Of a stretch of DNA of 64,000 bases, positions 52,715 through 63,725 are shown piece by piece. How positions within the stretch are numbered: the first letter of the stretch is position 1; the number at the start of each line of letters is the position of its first letter. This DNA is from Curvularia sp. ZM96. Its lineage: Eukaryota; Ascomycota; Dothideomycetes; Pleosporales; Pleosporaceae. The translations under genes were made by a program, and so were the position numbers. Under the pieces are notes generated by a model that did not search any database, was not told the origin of the DNA, and saw nothing but the letters and a program-made list of their open reading frames with translations. The stretch is from positions 2,914,001 through 2,978,000 of the forward strand of contig JAJGBQ010000003.1 in the NCBI GenBank assembly GCA_022457065.1. Reading direction: 5' to 3'.

Positions 52715-54398
52715 ATGTTGGGTTTTCACAGGAGAACGCGGTCACTGATCCCGGTCAAGGACTTGGGCAAATATGACAAGGTGGCCATGGTTGAAGAGGA
52801 GGAAGAGGAAGTGGACGAGGTCGAGGAAGAGATGGAAAACACAATCGACGATGCAGACATGTCACAACGAGGGCAACTAATATTGGTGTACCTCGTCTTT
52901 TTTGCTGAAGCGTATGTCTTCTCCGACTTGGACTCAATTAGAATGAGTCCCGAGACGGCCCTGGACCAGTGCTAACCTTCACCACAGCATCATGGCATCA
53001 AGCCTCCAGCCCCAGCTCCAAATGCTGCTCTCATCTTCCGACTATTGCGGCACTCTATCCTCATCCTATCTCCGAAGCATACTCGACTGCGCATATGCAT
53101 TCGGTGGAACGACAGGTCTCTTCTGGGGATACCTCGCGGATCGCATGGGAAGACGGCGCGTCGCTCTCATTGGCCTCTGGAGCATGTTCGCCTGCTGCAT
53201 GTGCATGGGATTTGCGACCAGCTTAGCTAGCTGCACCATTTTCCGCTTCGTCGCCGGCATGGTCAGCTCCGCGATTGTATGCACGACTCTAACCATGATT
53301 GGAGATTTGAGCACCACAGCAGAGAAAAGGGCAAAGAATGTCGCTCGCCTGCCTGTCATCTCCCTCGGTGGTTCCATGGGCCCTATCATGCAGCTCATGG
53401 TCTCGGAAAGCCTGCAAGCATACAACATGGTATGGCAGGACTACCCCACTCTAGGCTCAGAGCTGGCTTGCGGAAGCATACTGTTCATCATTGCGCTTGT
53501 GGCAAGCATCTTCCTCAAGGAGACACTGCCCAACCTCAGCGAGCGTACAGCAGACCCAGTGGATATGGACTGCGAGAAGGCTGCTTTCCTCCGCCGCGAT
53601 TCGCATGACACAAACGTCACACTGGTCGACTTTGCTCGCCCGGAACCCATTACCATTACCCAATTCCTCCAGGCCCCCTCGCTCATGGTCCTCCTATCCT
53701 CATTCTGTCTCCTGTCTCTCCACGCCTCGACCTTTGACGTCGTCCTTCCTCACCTTGGCCACAGCAGCACTGAATCCGGTGGCATGGGCATTCCATGCGA
53801 ATGGATCAATATCATTGTCCTCGGTGTACGTGGCCTCGCCGGTGCCGTCGTCTTCTATGCCGTTCCCTACGCAACCTCCAAGCATGGCCTCATCAAACTC
53901 TACCGCTCTCTTTCCGCCCTGCTTCCCGCAACCTACGTAATCACTCCTTTCCTCGCCGCCGTCGTAACATGCGCTGGTATCGGCCCCGTCATCTCCACCT
54001 TCTCTATTTTCGCAAAGCACCTCCTCACCGACGCCGCAACAGTCGTCGTTTCTCTCCTCGTCCTCAACACCACCCCTGACGCCTTCTCCGCCGGCACCGT
54101 CGTCGGAATGATGCAAGTCGCCAGTCTCTTCAAGGCTTTTGCCGTCGCCGTCAGTGGCACTAGCTACTACTTTAGCGACGACGTCAGCGTCGACACGACG
54201 AACCTGGCGCTCTGGACTTGCCTCGCCCTCTTCGGCATCGCGGGCGCAGGGCTCGCTTGGTTCGTGCGTGAGAGACCGAGCGTGGAAAAGGATTTCCCCA
54301 GTGAAGTGCTTTGCTGGGAGACGTGCTTTGACGCTGATGCTGAGAAGCAATTTGAGCTCGAAACTAGCGATGTCGACTCGGATGCTGAGGGTGTCTAG
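52715..54398 (+). CDS. Major facilitator superfamily transporter
   Basis: A membrane transporter of unknown substrate. Two exons are read, 52715-52911 and 52988-54398 (76-bp intron, phase 2), giving about 535 residues. A cytosolic N-terminus carries an acidic run ('VEEEEEEVDEVEEEMEN'). Transmembrane segment 1 is split by the intron ('ILVYLVFFAEAIMASSL'). The MFS motif A is clear: 'GLFWGYLADRMGRRRVALIG'. About 12 membrane segments can be counted, with a cytosolic loop after the sixth ('DPVDMDCEKAAFLRRDS'). The C-terminus is acidic. The layout is that of drug:H+ antiporter or Zn-facilitator-like fungal MFS proteins, which cannot be told apart by eye. No biosynthetic cluster surrounds it, so a housekeeping or vacuolar role is as likely as drug export. 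Confidence 0.88.
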
Positions 54399-55195
54399 CC
54401 CTCGTTGTTTTTTTCTTGTGTTGTTTTATTTGTTTGTTTGTTTGTTTGCTGAGCACATGCCATCTACTTCGTGGAGAACACGAATGTGCATCTGTTCCGT
54501 TTCGTTTGTTGTTGTTTTTTCTTGATCTCAATCTCCCTTTCTCCTTTTGTCGTTTTCTGCCGGCACGTCGCTTTTTGTGTGCTTGTTTTCTTTGTATTGG
54601 GATGGGCTCTTTATATCAACTCAAATCCACTCTTTTGATAGTTTACTTTATGTTCGCGTGTGCTTGTGTGTGTGTGAATGGTGATTCATATTGATAAACG
54701 TAGTCTATGTGGAATCCTTTGGGCATCTACTCAAGTGGAAACGGAATAAGTGCGAATTCCACAACGAGAATGGAGAACAACGTAGTACAAGAGTCACACA
54801 TGGTTTGTCAAGAGACTGGTCACAACAGCTGTTATGCTTGAATATAAAAAGCTTTCAGGCACCAGATTTCACCAGATTTCACCATTGTCACTGAACACAG
54901 AAGTGGAGTTCTTTAAAAGAGTAACATACTCTATAGCTAGCTAGTAATCAAGAAACTTCAGCCCATGAGGCCGATAGTCCGTATATCAAACCAAGCAACT
55001 TTTTCCGAATAAACGCCATTTCCATGAGAGCCTTTTAACTTTGGAAAAAAGACGTCCTCTCATCCGATGATCATGTCACGCATCATTATCGTACGGCAGA
55101 AGACCCTCTTGCCCCCATTACTTACCCCTTTTAAGATGATCAAAGCAGATACACATAGAATGCAGAAAGGTGATACAGGAACCTAGGGAAGATGC
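54399..55195. other. Convergent intergenic region, MFS gene / nsr1
   Basis: T-rich 3' ends of both genes, with a (TTTG)5 repeat at 54429-54448. No gene is seen. Confidence 0.5.
54429..54448. repeat. (TTTG)5 microsatellite
   Basis: Five perfect TTTG units directly after the MFS stop codon. Confidence 0.85.
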
Positions 55196-56770
55196 TTAGT
55201 CAAAAGACACCTTCTGGCCCTTGAAGTCGCCAAAGCCACCGCGGTTGAAAGAACCACCACGGCCGCCTCCGCGAGCACCACCGCGGCCTCCACGACCGCC
55301 GAAGCCGCCGCCGCCACGGCCACCGCCACGACCACCACGGTCGCCAAAGCCACCACGACCGCCGCGACCGCCGCCGCGACCTCCACCGAAGCCACCGCGA
55401 CCTCCGCCGTTGTCATCACGAGGAGTAGCGTAGTCGATGCGGATAGCGCGGCCAGCAATGTCCTGACCGTTCAAGGCCTCAAGAGCAGCGGTAGCCTCCT
55501 CTTGGCTGCTGAAGTCAACGTATCCGAAGCCCTTGAGCGAGCCGGTGTCACGGTCGGTAGGAAGGGAGACACGGGTGACGTTGCCGTACTCAGCAAAGAT
55601 CTCCTGGATGCTCTCGTTGGAGCACTCGAAAGAGACGTTGCCAAGGAAAAGGATGTTGCTGGGAGGGCTGCGCTTGTCACCATACTTGTTGGCGCGAGCA
55701 CCAGGAGCGTTGGCATCGGGCTTCTGGCGGGGAGTGCTGAAGTCGACGTTCAATGGGCGGCCGTCGACCTCCTTCTCGTGCATCTCCTTCTGTGCCTTGG
55801 CGGCATCAGCAGCGTTGGCGAACTCAACGTAGCCGAATCTATGCTTATTAGTACTCGATGAGAAAAAAAAGACAGCATGGCAGAACATACCCCTTAGCAC
55901 GACCAGTCTCACGGTCGGTAATGACACGGCAGCCGATGATCTCACCATAGCTCTCGAACTCGCTGCGGAGCCACTCCTCGTCGATGTTCCAGCTCAGGTT
56001 GCCGACGAACAGGTTCTTGACACCCTCCTCGGCGGGCTCCTCAGTCTTTGTCTTCTTAACGACAGGCTCAGTCTCTTCCTCGGCCTTGCGCTTCTTGGAA
56101 GGAGCCTCGGCCTCGTCGCTGTCGGAGTCGGAAGAGTCAGAGTCAGAATCGGCGTCAGAGTCGGAGGAGTCGTCAGAATCGTCGGAAGAAGCGGCCTAAG
56201 CTAGTTAGCACAAGGTAATGAGATTGTAAAAGAGTAACTACTAACCTTAGCCTTGGCAGCAGGCTTCTCGTCCTTAGACTCGCTGCTCTCAGACTCGGAC
56301 TCGCTATCAGAGTCGCTCTCCGAGTCACTGTCAGAGTCGCTGGACTCGGCCTTAGCAGCTGCCTTGACACCGTTGGCCTTGGCCTTGGGGGCAGGCTTCT
56401 CCTCCTCGCTGCTGCTGCTGTCGCTGTCGCTATCCTCGCTGCTGTCGGAAGAGTCAGAATCAGAGTCGGCCTTAGCAGCGGCCTTGGGAGCAGCCTTGCT
56501 AGAGGTCTTCTTCTCGACTTCCTCTTCGCTGCTGCTCTCCTCGGATTCCTCGCTCTCGCTCTCAGACGAAGAATCAGACTCGGGCTCGGGGGTAGGAGCC
56601 TTCTTCGACTTCTTCTTGTCCTTCACGTTGGAAGCAACTGACTTGGCAATGTCCTTGCTCTTCGACTTGGGAGTCGCAGCGGGCTTGGTGACGCGACCGG
56701 CCTTGACGCTCGAAAGCTCGGCCTTCTTCTCCTTCTTGGAGGACTTGTCTGCGACCTTGGTCTTTCCCAT
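55196..56770 (-). CDS. nsr1: Nucleolin-like RNA-binding protein (Nsr1 / Gar2)
   Basis: A nucleolar protein for 18S rRNA processing and 40S assembly. Three exons are read on the minus strand: 56770-56246, 56195-55891 and 55838-55196, giving about 490 residues. The first 230 residues alternate Lys/Ala-rich basic blocks with acidic Ser/Asp/Glu tracts, likely CK2 targets, as in nucleolin. RRM1 begins at 'KNLFVGNLSWNIDEEWLRSE' and has RNP1 'GFGYVEFA'; intron 2 splits its first Gly codon. RRM2 begins 'NILFLGNVSFECSNESIQEI' and has RNP1 'GFGYVDFS'. The last 80 residues are a Gly/Arg-rich RGG domain with Phe. Introns are 50 and 52 bp. The order acidic-RRM-RRM-RGG is diagnostic. It is divergent from alg6 across about 1.15 kb. 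Confidence 0.95.
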
Positions 56771-57924
56771 TTTGGCGGTGAAGTACTAAATCTACAATGT
56801 ATCAGTATTGTGTCGTGTGCGATCAAAGTATCAATGGTTGTGCGATAGAGAAAAGAAAAGAGAGGAGTCGACGGCATTGCTGCTGTCGCTCGGGCGCTGA
56901 CGCCCGAAGGTCGTCGTATGCGCCGGCCTGCATGATCTGGTCGTCTCAAATTGCGAAAAGCCCACTGGTATCTCTCGAGACCGCGCGAAGCGGAAATCCC
57001 TCAAGCCCACGAAAAGCCCACAAGAGCCCACAGAAAACCGAGCTTCAAGGCAGCGTGTTCCCACAAACGCCGAGAAGCCGGAAGATTAACCCTCATAGTA
57101 GCAAAAAGCCCTCTGGTTGATCTTGTCGTGCTCTGACGAGCGACAGACGTGCCCTCTGTAATGTGTGTCAAGGAAAAGCCAAACGTTGCCCACTGACTTG
57201 TAATGTGATCTGGTACTGGATGATGCCCTCAGTAGCCCACTTGAAGTTCGAAGCCCTCAAAGTGATGATCGAACAGATGGTGTTCGAAAAAAAGTAAGAT
57301 GAGAATGGGTGATAGACGGTAGGAAGGCGAGCGAGAGGGAAGAGGCTGGTACTTTAATACCTGGAGGCGCAGAAAAGATCAGCGCCGAACTTTTCAGCGG
57401 AGACGCGGTCCGTGCGGTGCGCGGCGACGCGTTGTCTGGCTGCGCTAAACGGCAACGCCCCACTGCGAACTTGGCCGTCAGTCTCTGCAGCAAGCCGTGG
57501 CTCAGGGTCCAGCAAGGGACGGTGTTTTTGCTCATAGAGTGGAGATTGGAGCTGCACTGTATTTGCATATACTACTCCGTATGCATTATGCATAAGTGTA
57601 TAGATATTGCGGACATGTTTCTCTGCTCAATTGGCTTGAGTAGTTCCACCCGCCACAAGGCAATTCTTGACTCCATGTAAAGTATTTCAGCATGCATACA
57701 GATATACAACACAAAATTTTACCCGCTTGACTCTACAAGATGATTTACAGCTAAGCTCGTGAGAGATGGGGCCTTGTCCTCTGCGCTCTACCAAGCTGTT
57801 CAGACGTTGGAAGCGAAGCTGCAGTCTGCTCGAGCCTGTGGCTAGGCCTGTTGCGGTAAAGCGCTGTCATACTTCCACCAACTCCGAGCCCTGGGGATGC
57901 AGCTCCTCTCTAAGCAACGTCAAC
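56771..57924. promoter_or_regulatory. Divergent spacer nsr1 / alg6 with repeated AGCCCA elements
   Basis: A 1.15-kb head-to-head interval. On the nsr1 side, AGCCCA or AAGCCC recurs at about 56958, 57004, 57014, 57024, 57109, 57234 and 57259. One GATGAG (PAC-like) lies at about 57298 and an ACGCGT at about 57429. The function of the repeated element is unknown. No gene is seen. Confidence 0.5.
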
Positions 57925-59735
57925 ATGGCTTCGCCCGCAGTCCATAAACCCCGGCGGCGGAGAAAGATCGAAGAAGGCTCCCTCGCTCAGGTTTCGCACG
58001 GCACCCTCGACCGCGATCATTCCACAAACTCAAAGAAGCCCGCCTTTCCCCTCGTCGCGTTCCTATGGCCTGCAAAAGGCACCGTGTCGCAATGGATCAC
58101 CATACCCCTCATACTAATGGCCGTGGGCTTGTTTCGATGGACTGTCAGCCTCTGGGGATACTCGGGCTATCAGTCGCCGCCAATGCATGGAGACTTTGAA
58201 GCTCAGCGGCACTGGATGGAAATCACAAAGCATTTGCCTGTCTCGCAGTGGTACTTTTACGACTTGCAATGGTGGGGGCTAGACTATCCGCCCCTGACCG
58301 CATATCACAGCTGGCTTCTGGGTGTCATGTATGTTTATATCCTTGCAGGACCTGAAATGCTCATACTAATGGTTGTTGTAGTGGCTCTGCCATTAACCCC
58401 ACATGGTTCGCTCTTGATGAGTCGCGCGCCCTCGATGACCCTTCGCTTAAGATATACATGCGAGCTACCGTCTTCGTCTCCGAATACCTCATCTACGTCC
58501 CTGCGCTCGTCATCTTTCTACGCCGGTTTTCCCGGCTGGAGGGAGTCAATATCTGGGAATCGTCAATTGCATTGGTGGCCATATTGATGCAGCCAGGAGC
58601 CATTCTGATCGACCATGGGCATTTCCAATATAATACCGTCATGCTCGGCTTTGCTGTCGCAACATTGTCAAGCATAGCCGCTGGGAGACCACTGTGGGGA
58701 TGCGTGTTTTTCGTTGGTGCTCTCGGATTCAAGCAGATGGCGCTATTCTACGCGCCTGCCATCTTCGCCTATCTTCTGGGCATTTGCCTTTTCCCGAGAA
58801 TTAACGTTGTCCGGTTTTTTGCCATTGCGCTAACTACCGTCGCCGCTTTTGCAGTCCTGTACCTGCCATTCCTAGCAGGCGTTGCATACGACGTTCACAC
58901 TGGTTTCAACCACGCTATTCTCGAGTTTCCGCCGCTACTGAATTTGCGCTGGTTCATGACACCATGGAACATGAACGCTTGGTACTTTCCTTACGTTCTC
59001 GAGCTGGGTCAGTCAATTCACCGCATCTTTCCCTTCTCCCGCGGACTATTCGAGGACAAAGTTGCCAACATCTGGTGTACCATTCACACTTTCCACAAAC
59101 TGCATCGCTATCCGATCCAGTCGCTTCAACGACTGGCACTCCTTGCAACATCGGCCGCTATTCTGCCCCCGTGTTTGATCATCTTTCTCAAACCAAAGAA
59201 GCAACTCCTCCCACTAGCCTTCGCCGCTGTGTCATGGGGCTTCTTCCTTTGCTCATACCAGGTGCATGAAAAGAATGTTTTGCTGCCTTTGCTACCCATG
59301 ACACTACTTCTTGGCGGACACGAAGGCCTCTTGCCATCTACTCGTGCATGGGTAGGACTTGCGAACATGCTCGGTGTGTGGACCATGTTCCCGTTGTTGA
59401 AGAGAGACGAGCTGCGAGTGCCATACTTTGTCATTTCTCTTCTTTGGGCATACCTTCTGGGTCTTCCCCCAGTCTCATTCGCGGCCTACTATGAAAATAG
59501 CCGGGGTGGGCTTGATATTTTCAGTAAGTTGATCCATATCAATATCTACATTGCCATGGTCGGATGGCATGTTGTGGAAGCATTCTTTCCTCCTCCAGCA
59601 GACAAGCCAGATCTTTGGGTTGTAGCCAATGCCATTGTTGGTACGGGCGGGTTTGGTCTTTGTTACTTGTGGACTTTGTGGCGGCTTGTGGTTAAGAGCG
59701 AGTTGATGGGAAAGGCGAAGAGCAAAACAAATTGA
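57925..59735 (+). CDS. alg6: Dol-P-Glc:Man9GlcNAc2-PP-Dol alpha-1,3-glucosyltransferase (Alg6)
   Basis: GT57-family enzyme of the ER that adds the first glucose to the lipid-linked N-glycan precursor. Two exons are read, 57925-58328 and 58382-59735 (53-bp intron, phase 2), giving about 585 residues. Family motifs are 'PPMHGDFEAQRHWMEIT' (luminal Asp), 'QWWGLDYPPLTAYHSWLLG', 'LIDHGHFQYNTVMLGF', 'GFKQMALFYAPAIFAYLLG' and 'SYQVHEKNVLLPLLP', with many hydrophobic segments. The N-terminus before 'WITIPLILMAVGLFRW' is basic and cytosolic. An in-frame ATG at 57766 exists, but its extension has no family resemblance, so 57925 is preferred. It is the second lipid-linked-oligosaccharide enzyme in the window, after alg12. 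Confidence 0.95.
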
Positions 59736-59934
59736 GCTCAAAAAAAGATGTCTATTGGAGGGTTTCCATATTTCTTTGAGATACCCCAGCTAGAGATTTG
59801 GAGGGAAGATTCCGGTTCCATTCATAAATGTTGTACAAATACACGATGCCGTCTAGTTTCCAACGCCACCCATATGCTTGTATCATACATCTTTCCCACC
59901 CATTAAAGTATTGTACAATCGAGCCCATCGCGCA

Positions 59935-60129
59935 TCATATCTTGAAACCATAACCAGCCATGCATTGCTTGTACTGGTCGACGAGGCTGGCGCATTCCTT
60001 TTGCGCATCGTTTGAGGTTGAGAATAGCATGCATTCGTCGCGTTTGGCTTTCTCGTCGGTACAGACGCAGCAGGGCTTGACCTTTGGCTTTTCGGAGGCG
60101 GCGGTTGAAGTCTTGAGATCTGAGCCCAT
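59935..60129 (-). CDS. cox17: Cytochrome c oxidase copper chaperone Cox17
   Basis: A small intermembrane-space protein that hands Cu(I) to Sco1 and Cox11 for cytochrome c oxidase assembly. It is 64 residues, close to the usual 60-70. The copper motif 'KPCCVCTDEKAKRDEC' carries the CCxC site, and the twin CX9C pairs are seen in it and in 'CASLVDQYKQCMAGYGF', giving the coiled-coil-helix-coiled-coil-helix fold. The start is the ATG at 60129. A longer in-frame extension to 60264 has no family resemblance and contains intron-like CTAAC..GCAG text, so it is probably leader. It is divergent from rna1 across about 400 bp. Confidence 0.93.
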   Translation of the reverse strand: MGSDLKTSTAASEKPKVKPCCVCTDEKAKRDECMLFSTSNDAQKECASLVDQYKQCMAGYGFKI

Positions 60130-60536
60130 GTTGGCGGCGGTAGGTGGTGCTGCGATTTTTTGCGTTAGCCAATTCACGTCATTGAGAGTGTTTTCGTCGC
60201 CCTGGAAGCCTACCGGATGCCATGTTTTGTGTGGGCGTTGTGGTGAGTGGAAGATGCTTAGCAATCAGTTTGCGCTCCAAAAGTTCCCAGCAGGCATGGT
60301 GTCATCAGATTGCCCTGGTCTTGGCGCACACTCCCGCGGCGTCCACGCCACGAGGCAAAACCCCTGTCAAGAATTCAATGGTCTAGGCAAATCAACCCCC
60401 ACTACGCCCGCCAAAACATTGCGCCCACGACTCACTCACACGACTTTCTCGACCAACGCCCCTCGCTGAATAGTATTCGCCTTATTCCTACTGAGCAGCA
60501 TTCTATCACACCAGCGAGAAAAACCCTACATCCAAA
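60130..60536. promoter_or_regulatory. Divergent promoter region cox17 / rna1
   Basis: A 407-bp head-to-head spacer. It is CA- and C-rich near rna1. No specific site is assigned. Confidence 0.5.
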
Positions 60537-61860
60537 ATGTCTGGCGCAAAGGTCTTTTCGATCGAGGGCAAGGGCCTGAAACTCACCACTGCGGCGGATA
60601 TTGAGCCACACATTCAGGAGTTGAAGAACAACGACGATGTGGAGGAGGTCAAGTTCCTGGGAAACACACTGGGTATCGAGGCCAGCGAGGCGCTGGCTAA
60701 AGTCTTGGAAACCAAGAAGAACCTGCAGGTATGTTGACTGCCCTTGTTGACTGTCCACTGAGGGGTACTGACATGAAGAACAGGTCGCAAACCTCGCCGA
60801 CATCTTCACCTCTCGTCTTCTCTCAGAGATCCCGCCTGCGCTGTCGCACCTCCTCACTTCCCTTCTTACCCTGCCGAAACTCCACACAGTCGACCTCTCC
60901 GACAACGCTTTCGGTCTCAACACTGTTGCCCCACTTGTTGACTTCCTGTCACAACATACCCCCCTTCGCTACCTATACCTGAACAACAACGGTCTTGGTC
61001 CAGCTGCTGGCGTGCTTGTCGCCGACGCGCTCACCGCACTTGCCGCAAAGAAGGAGGCCGCGCGCAAAGAAGGCAAGGATGTACCCGACCTTGAGCTCGT
61101 CATCTGCGGTCGCAACCGCCTCGAGAACGGCAGTATGGCCGCATGGGCAAAGGCATACGCAGCCAACAGCGGCGTCAAGACTATCAAGATGACGCAGAAC
61201 GGTATCAGGCAGGAGGGCATCTCACACCTCATCACCAACGGCCTCGCGCACCTGTCCAAGCTTGACACCCTCGACCTCCAGGACAACACTTTTACCGCCA
61301 TGGGCGCAAAGGCCCTCAGCCAAGCTGTAGTGAACTGGACTGATCTCCGCGAACTCGGCGTCGGCGACTGTCTGCTGAGCAGCCGTGGAGGCATCGCTCT
61401 CGCGGCGGCCCTTGAAAAGGGCAAGAACAAAAAAGTCGAAGTTCTTCGCCTCCAGTTCAACGACATCAACGCAAAGGGTCTCGCCGGTCTCGCCTCTGCA
61501 TCTTCCACTGCGCTTCCTCTCCTCCGCCGCGTCGAAATCAACGGCAACAAGTTCGACGAGGAAGACCCCAGCATTGAGAAGCTGCGCGAGGTCCTCGGCG
61601 CACGCAAGGAGGAGTCTGGAAAGAATGCTGACGACGAGGAGTACTGGGGTCTCGATGAGCTGGACGAGCTAGAGAGCGAAGACGAGGATGAGGAGGAGAG
61701 CGACGAGGACGAGAAGAGGGGCGATGCTGATGAGGTCGAGGAGCGCGCGGCGAAACAGCTTGCAGACGATATACGGGCTGAGGACAGCAATGTCCCACAG
61801 GAGAAGGATAGCAAGGTCGATGATCTGGCGGACCTGATGAGCAAGACCGAGATCAAGTAA
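60537..61860 (+). CDS. rna1: Ran GTPase-activating protein (Rna1 / RanGAP)
   Basis: A cytosolic leucine-rich-repeat protein that triggers GTP hydrolysis on Ran (Gsp1) to keep the RanGTP gradient for nuclear transport. Two exons are read, 60537-60728 and 60784-61860 (55-bp intron, phase 0), giving about 422 residues. The N-terminus 'FSIEGKGLKLTTAADIEPH' and the catalytic-arginine region following the second repeat ('NLADIFTSRLLSEIPPAL') are clear. Further LRRs include 'LHTVDLSDNAFG', 'LRYLYLNNNGLG', 'LDTLDLQDNTFT' and 'VLRLQFNDINAKGL'. The last 80 residues are acidic ('DELDELESEDEDEEESDEDE'), as in the yeast protein, and there is no SUMO-binding animal domain. Confidence 0.95.
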
Positions 61861-62394
61861 TTTTACGACAGTAGCCTACCTTCGTTTTGGCGAATTGGGT
61901 TTACAAGAGGGAAAGGTGGGGAAGAGGGTTTGGGACCGGCCGAAAACCGGTTTGCATTTAGCGGTTCTGGGAGTTTTTGTATCAACTTTATTGTTTTCCT
62001 GGAGTATCAGTGAGTGGGTATGTAAGATTTTGATACCAATAGACAATGCTCTTGCATTAACACCGAAAAGTCCTTGTCTGGCCCTCCCGCCTGGTCGCTT
62101 TACAGTGCGAAGTGGGTTGAGTAGGAAGAGTAAGCAATGGTATCTCGTGCTGCAGGTCATCATGCTGGGAGGAAGGACAACAGTAACTCGAGCAAAGTGT
62201 ATTTCACTAGGATGCTACTAGGCCGGATCATGTAAGTGTACATACGTGTCATGTCTCCGTTGATCATATCTGCTGTTACCGTCTCTGGTGCACTCCACAA
62301 ATTACCTTCCTCCGCAATGCATCCTCTCATTGACCCCTCCCGTCACTCTTCTCAAACTTTGCTGATGAACAAAGCCACTTTTGTCAGAATGATT
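61861..62394. other. Convergent intergenic region rna1 / SMP gene
   Basis: Tail-to-tail spacer holding both 3' ends. No gene or motif is recognised. Confidence 0.5.
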
Positions 62395-63725
62395 TCAGTG
62401 GACTTCCTCTGCAATTGGAGCATCACCCGGGTTTCCCTCAACCTGAGCCTCTTCTTTATGGTGGCCAGAGTCTGCGTTGACGGGAATCCTGGAGTTGGAA
62501 ACGTCACTGCAGGCTTCCTGGTCGCGTTTAGACACAATAGACTGTGCTGTAGCGCTCAGCCCGCCCTTCTCGACATGTCCATGAGCACGCATCTCGCGAG
62601 ACTGGAGTTTGTGGGCTTCGGTTGTCGTGACGGTACCATCCTCTACTTTGGGTCTGATTGCGACTGCCGTTTGGCGAAGGTTTTCCTCCTTGTCGTGGTG
62701 AGACTGTTCTTGAGGGGAGAGGCTACTCTTGCTGTTGGCAGAAGAGCATTGGTGACCAGCATTTGAACCACGCCTCGCGGCAGTCGACTGAGCAGTGGCA
62801 GCAATTCCTCCTTTCATGGTGCTTCCATGAGCGCGGGATTCGAGGGAATGGAGATGATCAGCCTCCGCCTTGGTCACAGAGCCGTCCTCAATTTGGGGCT
62901 TGATAGCATCCTTCGCTTGAAGGTTGTTCTCCCTATCATGCTGAGATTGTTGCTCAGGTGACATAGAAGACTTGTTGGAATGAGACTGACCGCTGCTCGA
63001 GTGCAAAGCAGCATAAGAGTCGCCGCTCAATGATAGCTGACGCTCACGTTTAGCCACGACAGACTGGGCTGCGGCAGTGATACCACCCTTCTCAGTGTGA
63101 CCATGTGCGCGGGCCTCAAGGGAATGGAGGTGATTGGCTTCGGCCTTGGTGACTGTGCCTTGTGCGATCTTGGGCTCGATCTTGGTGATTTCCTCTTGAA
63201 GCTCGGCTTCAACTTCTGGGTGGGGAGCGTTGGCGTGGCCAACAACCTTCTGCATTTCTGTAGCACTGTCAGTATGTGACTCGAAACCCGATCTCGTGTG
63301 AGGTTATTTGGAAAGGTCAAAGAACTGAAGGTGCGACAGGCGTTTGGACTTACTGCTGACGATGCTCTGTGTAGTGCGAATGACCTCTGGAGTGACCTCG
63401 TCATGGCTACCATCGACGGCAGCATACAGGTCCTTGGCGGCCGTCAGCAGGGAACGGTGAGGAGCCGAAGCATGGCTAGATCCCTGGTGGTGCACACCTT
63501 GTTAGCAATAGCTAGATATTCGACGGCAGAGATAATGCGGACCGCTCTCTCATCACTTGCAATGACGTTCTCAGATAGAAGACGAGCTTCTTCGGCCGTG
63601 ACGCTACCTGGTTCGGTCTTCAGCTTGGCCAAGATAGCCTCCAGCTGGCCCTGAAGCTGGTGTGACTGGCTGGTAGCATGACTGCTCATGTCGGAAGATG
63701 TCTTCCCGCTGAGAATTGCACTCAT
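62395..63725 (-). CDS. Seed-maturation (SMP) / LEA-type repeat protein
   Basis: A hydrophilic protein of the SMP family, first known from plant seed LEA proteins and widespread in filamentous ascomycetes, where it is linked to spores and desiccation. Three exons are read on the minus strand: 63725-63543, 63483-63354 and 63257-62395, giving about 391 residues. Exon 1 carries a degenerate SMP unit ('PGSVTAEEARLLSENVIA'). Exon 3 carries three modules with the core 'GTVTKAEANHLHSLEARAHG' followed by KGGI-x-A-x-AQS, starting near residues 138, 230 and 312. Intron 1 uses a weak donor, GTCCGC, but a good branch site (GCTAAC) and CAG; without it the frame breaks. Intron 2 is 96 bp (GTAAGT..CAG). The protein is rich in His, Ser, Gln and Glu and has no membrane segment. 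Confidence 0.85.

Noticed and set aside
55221..55433. Pro/Arg-rich plus-strand frame
   Set aside because: It is the antisense shadow of the RGG domain of nsr1.
56253..56789. Ser/Leu-rich 178-codon plus-strand frame
   Set aside because: It is the antisense shadow of the acidic Ser tracts of nsr1.
4499..59735. alg12 and alg6 as a glycosylation gene cluster
   Set aside because: They lie over 50 kb apart with unrelated genes between them. Shared pathway membership is most likely coincidence.
63484..63497. Apparent 14-nt 'intron' or frameshift in the SMP gene
   Set aside because: A 14-nt intron is too short for the spliceosome. A 59-nt intron ending at the same CAG explains the frame change better.
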